Positions 6,003 to 13,892 of a DNA stretch of 16,142 bases are shown here, one piece after another; the first letter of the stretch is position 1, and the number at the start of each line of letters is the position of its first letter. The translations under genes and the position numbers were made by a program. The DNA is taken from assembly GCA_902490325.1 (NCBI GenBank), contig CABUDJ010000048.1:1-16142 (forward strand), given 5' to 3'. The notes below the pieces were generated by a model, which saw only the letters and a list, made by a program, of their open reading frames with translations, made no database searches and was not told the origin of the DNA. Source of the DNA: an uncultured Collinsella sp. (lineage in GTDB: Bacteria; Actinomycetota; Coriobacteriia; Coriobacteriales; Coriobacteriaceae).

Positions 6003-8141
6003 GTGGAAGTGCTGGTTGTTGGCAATACCGCATATGTTGACGATGACTTCTGCTCCAAGGCGTTCCCCGGGGATCACGTTAAGGTCGTCGCTGCCGCGGA
6101 AGCGCGCCGCGATGAGTCGTCGCCCCATGCCTCGTGGAAAGAGCTGCTCCAGCACTTGGAACAAGCCTACGAGTTCGACCGCGTGGTCTACCTGTCTAAT
6201 TACCTTACCCCGCATACCGATACCGTGGGTGATATCGAGCTGCTGCGCTCGGTCTTTCGTGCGTGCGCGGGTCGCCGGGTCCAACTGCTGTATGTAGCGG
6301 GGCCTGCAGGTGCCGAGGGTGCCGCCGATGCCGCGGGGCGAACGGGCAAGGGAATTATCGCGCACGCAGCCAACGACCTGTGCCGCTACTACGCTGCTCG
6401 CGAGGGCGTTCAGACCAAGATCCTGCGCGTGCCGTTCCTGTATACCGCATCGCCGTCATTAACCGACCCGTTTTTGGTGCCGTTGTTCGACGCGTGCTCA
6501 ACCGGATCGGTTGCGCTTCAGGGTGCGGAAGATGCGCCGTTTCCCCTGCTATGTGCCGAGGAGCTCGCGGTGCTCGTGCATCGTATCTTTGACAGCTGGG
6601 ATGCCAGCTTTGAGATGCTCGACGTTGCAGACGCTTTTGGCCATACGGCAGTCGAACTGGGCGAGGCGCTTCAGGGACTCTTTCCTGAACTCACGGTTGC
6701 CTATGGCGATTCTGCCGGCTATGCCCTGCCCGCCAGCGACGTCGCTCGCGTGCGCTATGGCTGGTTTCAGCGCTACGACTTGCTGCGCGATCTTTCGACC
6801 ATTCATGCGCGTTGGGATGCTGGCCGCGAAAAGAAGGTCAACCCCTTGCGCGCCGCCATCGACCGCATCCAAATGCGCACGCTGCCTATTAAATGCCTGG
6901 AGACGGGCGTTGCCTGGGTCCTGTTCGAGGTGCTGGAGCATCTGTTCTCCCAATCGGCCCAGCTCAACGTGCTCGATTATCGCCTGCTCTACGTGGTGCT
7001 GATCGGCACGCTGTATGGCTTGGACTTTGGCCTGGTTGCGGCGCTGCTGGCGTCGGTGGGTTTGGCCGCGAGCTACTTTACTCAGTACGGCTATACCTTC
7101 CAGGGTCTCTTTTACGAGCCGTCCAACTGGCTGCCGTTTATTGCGTACTTTGTGGTGGGTGCCGTGTGCGGCTATGTGCAGCTGCGCAACAGCGAAGCCA
7201 TTAGGGCGGAGCGCGATCAAAATGAGCTCGTGCGTAATCGCAATACGTTCCTCACACAGCTTTACCACGACGCGATCGAGGACAAGCGCGCGTACAGGCG
7301 CCAGATCGTGGGTCGCCACGACAGCTTTGGCAAGATCTTTGCCGTGACGCAGGAGCTCGATGTGCTCAACCCGCGCGACATCTATCGCAAGTGCTGCGAG
7401 CTTTTGGGCGAGATCCTCGAGAACGATTCGGTGGCGATCTACCATGTTTCGGGAGGGGCATTTGCTCGCCTGGTGGCAGCAAGTCCCGCGATTGCCGAAG
7501 ATGCCGCACGTTCGCTCACGCTTGAGCAGCTTGCACCTCTTTTGGGCGACGGGGGCCGTTCGAACCTGTGGGTGAACCGCGAGCTGACGCCGGGGCTTCC
7601 CATGTTTGGATACGCGATCGAGCGCGACGGGGCACCCGCCGTGTTGATCTTTGTGCGTCGTGCTGCCGAAAATCAAATGACCCTCTATTATCAAAACCTG
7701 TTCCGCATCTTGTGCGGCCTGGTCGAAAGCGCGCTGGGCCGTGCCTTTGACTATGAGGCGGTGGCGCAGGATAAACGCTGCGTTGACGGCACTTGCGTGC
7801 TCAAACAGGCTGCCTTTGGCCAAGAGCTCGCGGCGGCGCAGGCGCTGGCAGATAGCAAGATGGGGAGTTTTTTGCTCCTGCGCGTGGTACCGGGCATGGA
7901 GCCTGTCGGCGAGCTGGTGGGCGCAATTGGGTCGGCAATCCGCGAGAGCGACGCGGCGGGCTTGGTCGACGGCGACGTGCTCTACCTGCTTATGCGCCAG
8001 GCAAAGGCGTGCGATCTTCCCATTATCCGCGAGCGCCTGAGCGCAAAGCAGATTGCGGTGGAGCCCGTCGATGGCGAGGACATCGTGGCGTTGCTGCAGC
8101 ATATCTCTTACACCGGTGACGGTGAGGGGGGTGCCGCTTGA
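6003..8141 (+). CDS. pelD: PelD-like c-di-GMP receptor with N-terminal SDR-like domain
   Basis: A 712-residue fusion. Residues 1 to about 290 resemble an extended short-chain dehydrogenase/epimerase (ILRVPFLYTASP). However, the glycine-rich cofactor loop is reduced to VGNTAYVDD and no clear YxxxK is present, so it is probably non-catalytic. About 300-395 is a hydrophobic block of several membrane helices. A charged, coiled-coil-like stretch follows, then a GAF domain (about 445-580) and a degenerate GGDEF domain to the end. R647-E-S-D650 fits the RxxD inhibitory site, and DGDVL at 656-660 sits exactly where GGDEF would be. It should therefore bind c-di-GMP but not make it, as in PelD, which switches on Pel polymerisation. 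GTG start with an AGGGGG site. Its TGA overlaps the next start. Confidence 0.82.
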   Translation: MEVLVVGNTAYVDDDFCSKAFPGDHVKVVAAAEARRDESSPHASWKELLQHLEQAYEFDRVVYLSNYLTPHTDTVGDIELLRSVFRACAGRRVQLLYVAGPAGAEGAADAAGRTGKGIIAHAANDLCRYYAAREGVQTKILRVPFLYTASPSLTDPFLVPLFDACSTGSVALQGAEDAPFPLLCAEELAVLVHRIFDSWDASFEMLDVADAFGHTAVELGEALQGLFPELTVAYGDSAGYALPASDVARVRYGWFQRYDLLRDLSTIHARWDAGREKKVNPLRAAIDRIQMRTLPIKCLETGVAWVLFEVLEHLFSQSAQLNVLDYRLLYVVLIGTLYGLDFGLVAALLASVGLAASYFTQYGYTFQGLFYEPSNWLPFIAYFVVGAVCGYVQLRNSEAIRAERDQNELVRNRNTFLTQLYHDAIEDKRAYRRQIVGRHDSFGKIFAVTQELDVLNPRDIYRKCCELLGEILENDSVAIYHVSGGAFARLVAASPAIAEDAARSLTLEQLAPLLGDGGRSNLWVNRELTPGLPMFGYAIERDGAPAVLIFVRRAAENQMTLYYQNLFRILCGLVESALGRAFDYEAVAQDKRCVDGTCVLKQAAFGQELAAAQALADSKMGSFLLLRVVPGMEPVGELVGAIGSAIRESDAAGLVDGDVLYLLMRQAKACDLPIIRERLSAKQIAVEPVDGEDIVALLQHISYTGDGEGGAA

Positions 8142-9043
8142 TCTCGCTTGTCGTTGCTGCCGTCTTGCTGCTGATTCATGCGCTGGTTTGCCTGATGCTG
8201 TGGACGCTCATGAAGTTGGGCCTGCTGCCGGTGCGCGGGCACATGCTGGCTGTGATAGTGCTGGTGCCGCTGTGGGGCCCGTTGCTGGTGGTTCTGCTAT
8301 CGGTCCGCAGCGCGGTGTTTGGCGAGGGGCTGAAAGAGTCTGCGCTGGAGTCGCTGCGCTTCAACGACGAGCTCCATCGCAGTATGTCGGTACCGAGTGG
8401 TGAGGACGATGCAGGCGTAGTGCCGCTCGAGGAGGCGCTCATCGTCAACGACCCGGCATACCGGCGCCGCCTAATGCTCTCCATGCTCACCGAGGAGCCC
8501 GACGCGTACCTGGCGCAGTTGCAGGCGGCTAAGCTTAACGACGACGTTGAGGTGGCGCACTATGCCGCGACGGCGGTGGCGCAGATCTCCAAGGAGTCCG
8601 ACCTTAAACTGCAGCAGCTGGAGCGTGCCTTTAAGACGGACCCGAGCGCGCAAAACCTCAACGAATACTGCGATTTTCTTGGTGAATACTTGTGCTCGGG
8701 CTTGGCTGAGGGGCGCGTGGCTCAGATTCAGCGCCAACAGTACGCGCGCCTGCTTGCGCGTCGCTGCGAGCGCGAGGATACCCTTGAGCTGCGCATTCGA
8801 TACGCGACGGCGCTGGCCGATGTCGGACAGATCGACGAAGCGCAGGCCGTGACCGACCAGCTGGTGCTCGACGTGCCCGAGGAGCAGGAGGTTTGGATGC
8901 TTTGCCTGCGCCTGGCCGTGATGCGCCGCGACGGTGACGAGGTTCACCGTGTGATCGATGCGATTGACAAGCAACATGTGTATTTGAGCGCCGACAACCG
9001 CGAAAAGTTGGCGTTTTGGCGCGACGGGGAGGAGGTCGGATGA
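8138..9043 (+). CDS. pelE: PelE-like membrane-anchored repeat protein
   Basis: A 301-residue protein starting with TTG inside the pelD stop (TTGA overlap), with a G-rich ribosome binding site in the end of pelD. Two N-terminal membrane helices (about 2-27 and 34-62) are followed by a soluble helical region. That region has TPR-like segments such as LRIRYATALADVGQIDEAQAV, consistent with PelE, which bridges PelD and the PelF/PelG polymerase-export complex at the inner face of the membrane. Sequence similarity to Proteobacterial PelE is hard to judge by eye. The call rests on topology, position between pelD and pelF/G, and repeat content. Confidence 0.7.
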   Translation: MISLVVAAVLLLIHALVCLMLWTLMKLGLLPVRGHMLAVIVLVPLWGPLLVVLLSVRSAVFGEGLKESALESLRFNDELHRSMSVPSGEDDAGVVPLEEALIVNDPAYRRRLMLSMLTEEPDAYLAQLQAAKLNDDVEVAHYAATAVAQISKESDLKLQQLERAFKTDPSAQNLNEYCDFLGEYLCSGLAEGRVAQIQRQQYARLLARRCEREDTLELRIRYATALADVGQIDEAQAVTDQLVLDVPEEQEVWMLCLRLAVMRRDGDEVHRVIDAIDKQHVYLSADNREKLAFWRDGEEVG

Positions 9044-10920
9044 GCGTGGCGCAACATATCCGCGACCGTGCAGGCCGCTTTCGTTGGATGGGACTCCTCG
9101 TGGTGTGGGCGGTCTTTATTGCCATGGCGGCCGTGCTGCTGGTGGAGCGCGCCGGCGTACAGTACAGTGCGGGCCAGCATAAGCTGGGGATGCTTGCTGC
9201 CAACGATGCGCTGCCGGCTTCCTCGGCAATATTTGGCCAAAAGCCCACGTGCCTGGTCATTACCGATTCCGATCAAGCTGGCGTCGAGGACGTAAAGGAG
9301 CAGTTCGACCAGATTCTGCTCGACATGAAGATCGCGCACCGCGACGTGGACCTTGCCCTGGACGGCGCGGATGCCATTCCCTCGCTGACCTCCTACGATC
9401 GCGTGATTTTGCTCATGCCGTCGCTCGATGGGCTCGGTACGCACCTGAGCGACATTATGAGTTGGGTGAGTGCCGGCGGTTCGCTTATGCTCGCCATGCC
9501 TCCGGATAACTCGGACTATCTGCAAGTGATTGCTCCCAAGCTTGGCATTGAATCTGCCGGATATGACTATGTAAAAGCCGAAAGCATTGTGCCGAGCGAG
9601 GACTTTATGCTGGGCGGGGGAGAGCGCTACGAGCTCTCGGACCCCTTTGATTCGTCGCTCTCGGTTTCGCTGCGTGAGACGGCCCACGTGTGGGCTAAAA
9701 CCGGCGACACGGGTGCTCCGCTTATTTGGTCGAGCGATTGCGGCAGCGGCCGTACCGTGGTGTGCAATATCGGTATCTATGACAAGGTCATGCGCGGTTT
9801 CTATGCCGCGGCCGTGAGCCTGCTCGGCGATGCCACGGCCTATCCGGTCATCAATAGCGCGGTGTTTTACCTGGACGATTTCCCGAGCCCCGTTCCCTCG
9901 GGCGACGTCACGTACATCAAACGCGATTACGGCCTTTCCGTCGCCGATTTTTACACCAAGGTCTGGTGGCCCGATCTGCAAAAGCTCGCGCAAAAATATG
10001 GCATTCGTTATACCGGCGTGATGATCGAAAACTACGAGGACGCGGTCAACCAGACCGAGCCCGCGCGCCAACCCGATACCACGCAGTTCCGCTATTTTGG
10101 CGGCATGCTGCTGCAGATGGGCGGCGAGCTGGGCTTTCACGGCTACAACCATCAGCCTCTGGCGCTCTGGGACACCGACTACGGCACGCTGTACGTCTAC
10201 AAGACCTGGAAGAACAAAGAGACGCTCGTCGCTTCGCTCAACGAACTTATCGCCTTTCAGGACGAGGTGCTGCCCAACGCGCACGGCTCGGTCTACGTGC
10301 CGCCGTCGAATATCCTTTCGGCCCGTGCGCGCAAGCTTATCGGCACCGACGTTCCGCGCATTAAGACCATCGCCAGCACGTATTTTGAGGATGGCACCGA
10401 CCTGCCGTACGTGCAGGAGTTTGGCGTGGCGAGCGATGGCATTGTGGAACAGCCGCGTATTGTCTCGGGCGGCATGGTCGACGATTCCTACATGCGTCTG
10501 GCCGCGGTGTCCGAGCTCAACATGCACTACGTGAGCACGCACTTTATGCATCCGGACGACCTACTGGATCCCGATCGCGGCGCTAAGGAGGGCTGGGAGG
10601 TCTACAAGGGCGGCCTGACCGACTACCTGGACTGGCTTACCAAGTTCGCTCCCGACCTGCGACACCAGACGGGTTCGGAATGCTCGGGTGCCATCCAGCG
10701 TTTTTCGTCCGTGACGGTGAGCGTGGATACGAGCGACGATGCCTGGACGCTCAACCTGGGCAATTTCCACGATGAGGCGTGGCTCATGTTCCGCGCCAAT
10801 AACGGCGAGCCGGGCACGGTGTCCGGTGGCGAGATTAAACACCTGACGGGCGACCTGTACCTAGTCAAAGCGACGGACAAGACGGTGACCATTGCACGCA
10901 AGCAGGGTGGTGACAAATGA
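9040..10920 (+). CDS. DUF2194 / PelA-like polysaccharide deacetylase
   Basis: A 626-residue protein with an N-terminal membrane anchor (about 16-36) and the rest outside the cell. Residues about 60-260 look like a Rossmann/amidotransferase-like domain (CLVITDSD, VILLMPSLDG, GGSLMLAMP). This corresponds to the reductase-like domain of PelA. A deacetylase-like domain follows, with D279-D280 in FYLDDFPSP and the metal-binding pattern H367-G-Y-N-H371. A beta-rich tail closes the protein. It likely removes acetyl groups from the nascent amino-sugar polymer. No PelA glycoside hydrolase domain is present. The ATG at 9040 overlaps the pelE TGA by 4 bases and has GGAGG just upstream. The in-frame ATG at 9016 would add an unanchored Gly/Arg-rich stub. 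Confidence 0.75.
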   Translation: MSVAQHIRDRAGRFRWMGLLVVWAVFIAMAAVLLVERAGVQYSAGQHKLGMLAANDALPASSAIFGQKPTCLVITDSDQAGVEDVKEQFDQILLDMKIAHRDVDLALDGADAIPSLTSYDRVILLMPSLDGLGTHLSDIMSWVSAGGSLMLAMPPDNSDYLQVIAPKLGIESAGYDYVKAESIVPSEDFMLGGGERYELSDPFDSSLSVSLRETAHVWAKTGDTGAPLIWSSDCGSGRTVVCNIGIYDKVMRGFYAAAVSLLGDATAYPVINSAVFYLDDFPSPVPSGDVTYIKRDYGLSVADFYTKVWWPDLQKLAQKYGIRYTGVMIENYEDAVNQTEPARQPDTTQFRYFGGMLLQMGGELGFHGYNHQPLALWDTDYGTLYVYKTWKNKETLVASLNELIAFQDEVLPNAHGSVYVPPSNILSARARKLIGTDVPRIKTIASTYFEDGTDLPYVQEFGVASDGIVEQPRIVSGGMVDDSYMRLAAVSELNMHYVSTHFMHPDDLLDPDRGAKEGWEVYKGGLTDYLDWLTKFAPDLRHQTGSECSGAIQRFSSVTVSVDTSDDAWTLNLGNFHDEAWLMFRANNGEPGTVSGGEIKHLTGDLYLVKATDKTVTIARKQGGDK

Positions 10921-12344
10921 GAATCTGCTTGGTGCTCGAGGGTTGCTACCCCTATGTGCACGGCGGCGTGTCCACCTGGATGCACGGCTATATACAGGCC
11001 ATGCCCGAGCACGAGTTTGTGCTGTGGGTGATTGGCGCGCATGCTGCCGACCGCGGCAAGTTTGTCTACGAGCTGCCCGGCAACGTCGTCGAGGTGCACG
11101 AGGTGTTCCTGGACGATGCCCTGCGTCTTTCGGGCGAGCAGGAGGAGGTCGACTTCGACGACCGTGAGCGCGAGGCGTTGCGCCGTCTGGTTTCGCTCTC
11201 CAATCCGGACTGGGACGTGCTGTTCGACATTTTCCAGCGCCGTCACGTGCATCCGCTCTCATTTTTGCAGAGCCGCACGTTTATGGACATCTTCCGCGAC
11301 GTGTGCCTGGCCGAGTACCCGTACACGCCCTTTGCCGATGCATTCCACACCATGCGCTCCATGCTACTGCCTGTGCTTTATCTGCTGGGCAGTGAGGTTC
11401 CGGTGGCCGATGTGTACCACGCCATCTCGACCGGCTACGGCGGTTTGCTCGCAAGTTTGGGCTCCAGCATGAATCACGCGCCGGCATTGCTGACCGAGCA
11501 CGGCATTTACACGCGCGAGCGCGAGGAGGAGATCATTCGCGCCGACTGGGTGGTGCCGTCGTTTAAGGACCGCTGGATTCGCTTTTTCTACCTGCTTTCG
11601 GAGGAGATCTATCGTCGCGCATTCCGCGTGACCAGTTTGTTCCATAACGCCCGCAAGACGCAGATCGACATGGGCTGCGATGCGGATAAATGCCTGGTCA
11701 TCCCCAACGGCATCCAGTTCGATCGCTTTAAGGACATACCCTTAAAGCCCGATGACGGCTGGGTGGACATTGGCGCGGTGGTGCGCCTGGCGCCCATCAA
11801 GGACGTCAAGACCATGATCTACGCCTTCTTTGAGTTGCATGAGCGCCTGCCGCACGTGCGCCTGCATATTATGGGTGGCGTGGACGACGAGGAATATGGC
11901 GCCGAGTGCCATGCGCTGGTAGAGACATTGGGTGTGCGTGACTTGATCTTTACCGGTCGCGTCGACGTGGTCGAGTACATGGAAAAGCTCGACTTTACCA
12001 TTTTGACGAGCATCTCGGAGGGCCAGCCGTTGAGCGTGTTGGAATCGCTGGGCGCGCGTCGCCCCTGCGTGACGACCGAGGTCGGCTGCTGCCGCGAGCT
12101 GCTTGAGGGCGCCCCCGGCGACGACTTTGGCGTGTCCGGATTTGTGAGCCCGCCCATGTATCGCAAGGGTCTGGCCGATGCTATGGAGCGCATGTCCGCG
12201 AGCCGTGCCCGCCGCCTGGAAATGGGGGAGCGCGGCCAGCGTCGCGTGGCGACCTATTACCTACACGAGCAGATGCTCGCCAACTATCGCGCGCTGTACG
12301 ACGAGACGGCGCGCGCGTTTGACCTGCCAAGGGAGGGGGAGTAG
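10917..12344 (+). CDS. pelF: PelF-type GT4 glycosyltransferase
   Basis: A 475-residue cytoplasmic GT-B glycosyltransferase. The opening CLVLEGCYPYVHGGVSTW carries the acceptor-side Gly-Gly loop (G16-G17) typical of PelF. The C-terminal half has IPNGIQFDRF, the GR-V/D segment, and E368-GQPLSVL-E376, the E-x7-E retaining-GT motif that grips the nucleotide sugar. PelF polymerises the Pel chain from a UDP-N-acetylhexosamine (UDP-GalNAc/GlcNAc). Its length is close to the usual 500 residues. It overlaps the DUF2194 gene by 4 bases (ATGA), as expected for tight stoichiometry in one complex. Confidence 0.92.
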   Translation: MRICLVLEGCYPYVHGGVSTWMHGYIQAMPEHEFVLWVIGAHAADRGKFVYELPGNVVEVHEVFLDDALRLSGEQEEVDFDDREREALRRLVSLSNPDWDVLFDIFQRRHVHPLSFLQSRTFMDIFRDVCLAEYPYTPFADAFHTMRSMLLPVLYLLGSEVPVADVYHAISTGYGGLLASLGSSMNHAPALLTEHGIYTREREEEIIRADWVVPSFKDRWIRFFYLLSEEIYRRAFRVTSLFHNARKTQIDMGCDADKCLVIPNGIQFDRFKDIPLKPDDGWVDIGAVVRLAPIKDVKTMIYAFFELHERLPHVRLHIMGGVDDEEYGAECHALVETLGVRDLIFTGRVDVVEYMEKLDFTILTSISEGQPLSVLESLGARRPCVTTEVGCCRELLEGAPGDDFGVSGFVSPPMYRKGLADAMERMSASRARRLEMGERGQRRVATYYLHEQMLANYRALYDETARAFDLPREGE

Positions 12345-12347
12345 TCG

Positions 12348-13892
12348 GTGGCCGGAATCGGTTTTGAGCTCAAACGCCTGTTTAAGCGCAAGGGCCTGTT
12401 TGCCACGATGCGCGCCTATGGCTACGCCGGCATCGTGTGCACGGGCCCCATGCTGCTGGGCGTGCTGCTGCAGGTGGGCATCTTGGTGCTGTGCGGTCTG
12501 TGGGGCGTGGGACGCGCCAACCAGGATCTGCTGGTGTGCATGGTGACCTATACGCTGCTAGCCTCGCTCACCCTCACAAGCTTTTTCTCCATGCCGGTCA
12601 CGCGCTTTCTGGCCGACATGCTGTTTGCCGAGCGCGAAGAAGAGGTCTTGCCCTCGTTTTGGGGCTCCAACGCCATCATGCTCGTTGCGGGCACGGTGCT
12701 CTACGGCGTATTTTTGCTGTTCTCGGGCGCCACGCTGCTGCAGGGGCTGCTGTGCCTGTGGCTGTTCAACATTATGATCGTCAACTGGAACGGCATGAGT
12801 TACCTCACGGCCATTAAGGATTACCGCGGTATTCTGTGCAGTTTTGCCGCGGCCATTGGCATGGCGTGCCTGTGTGCCTTGGCCGCGCTGGTGCTGGGGT
12901 TGCCGCCGGTCGAGGGGCTGCTGGGCTCGATCGCCCTGGGCTACGGTGTGATGCTCGCCTGGGACGTGGCGCTGTTATACCGGTATTTTCCTCAGAGCGA
13001 TCGCAGCCCCTGGCTCTTTTTGCGCTGGCTCGACCAGTTTATGCCGCTGGCGCTCACGGGCCTGTTTACCAACTTGGGACTCTTTGCGCACCTGGTGATT
13101 ATTTGGGCAGGGCCCATTGGCGTGCAGGTCAAGGGCTTGTTTTACGGCGCGCCCTATCATGATGTGCCGGCGCTCATCGCGTTTTTGACCATTCTGGTCA
13201 CGACCGTCAACTTTGTGGTGTCGGTCGAAGTCAACTTCTATCCGCGCTACCGCGACTACTACAGCCTGTTTAACGACGGCGGCGTGGTGGGCGACATCGT
13301 GGTGGCCGAGGAGGAAATGCTCGCCACGCTCAACCGGGAGCTGCGGTTTTGCGCGCTCAAGCAGCTGTTTGTGACGGCAGCGGTCATCTCGCTCGAGACC
13401 ACGGTGCTCTCGGCCCTGCCGCTGGGCTTCAATAACCTGATGCACGGGTATTTTCGCACGCTGTGCGTGGGCTATGGCCTGTATGCCGTGGGCAACACGA
13501 TTCTGCTGATCTTGCTGTACTTTACCGACTACAAAGGCGCCGTGCTTGCCTCCGGGCTGTTCGCGGGCGTGGCGGGGCTGGCGACCATCGTCTCGCTGTT
13601 CTTTCCGCAGCAGTTTTATGGCTTTGGCTTTTTGCTCGGCGCGGCGGTGTTTTTTGTTGTGGCGCTCATGCGGCTCGATACCTATACCGCCAACTTGCCG
13701 TATCGTATCCTGAGTCAGCAGCCCATTGTGGCGACCGACAAGACGGGTCGCTTTACGGAGTTGGGCTGCTTGCTCGACCGTGCCGAACAGCGCTACGAGG
13801 AGCTGCGTCTAGAGGGCGAGCCGCATGGTGCGTTTGAGCGCACGGTGGTCCGTGTGTATCGCAATCGTTGGGGAGGTCCTGATGACCGATAG
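12348..13892 (+). CDS. pelG: PelG-type polysaccharide exporter
   Basis: A 514-residue polytopic membrane protein of the MOP/MATE flippase superfamily, with about 12 hydrophobic helices. It opens AGIGFELKRLFKRKGL, the characteristic PelG start, followed by LFATMRAYGYAGIVCTGP. It is somewhat longer than Pseudomonas PelG (about 456 residues), with a charged C-terminal tail (TELGCLLDRAEQRYEELRLEG). It moves the growing polymer across the cytoplasmic membrane together with PelD, PelE and PelF. GTG start 3 bases after the pelF stop with GGGAGGGGG upstream. Confidence 0.92.
   Translation: MAGIGFELKRLFKRKGLFATMRAYGYAGIVCTGPMLLGVLLQVGILVLCGLWGVGRANQDLLVCMVTYTLLASLTLTSFFSMPVTRFLADMLFAEREEEVLPSFWGSNAIMLVAGTVLYGVFLLFSGATLLQGLLCLWLFNIMIVNWNGMSYLTAIKDYRGILCSFAAAIGMACLCALAALVLGLPPVEGLLGSIALGYGVMLAWDVALLYRYFPQSDRSPWLFLRWLDQFMPLALTGLFTNLGLFAHLVIIWAGPIGVQVKGLFYGAPYHDVPALIAFLTILVTTVNFVVSVEVNFYPRYRDYYSLFNDGGVVGDIVVAEEEMLATLNRELRFCALKQLFVTAAVISLETTVLSALPLGFNNLMHGYFRTLCVGYGLYAVGNTILLILLYFTDYKGAVLASGLFAGVAGLATIVSLFFPQQFYGFGFLLGAAVFFVVALMRLDTYTANLPYRILSQQPIVATDKTGRFTELGCLLDRAEQRYEELRLEGEPHGAFERTVVRVYRNRWGGPDDR

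Noticed and set aside
5636..6033. Short frames on both strands across the palindromic element
   Set aside because: The two strands encode near-mirror peptides because of the inverted repeat; no ribosome binding sites.
6549..8102. 517-codon minus-strand frame opposite pelD
   Set aside because: A GC-rich shadow of pelD codons, with no recognisable motifs; pelD has clear domains on the other strand.
8944..10551. 535-codon minus-strand frame opposite the DUF2194 gene
   Set aside because: His/Arg-rich composition typical of antisense frames in GC-rich genes; the plus strand carries catalytic motifs.
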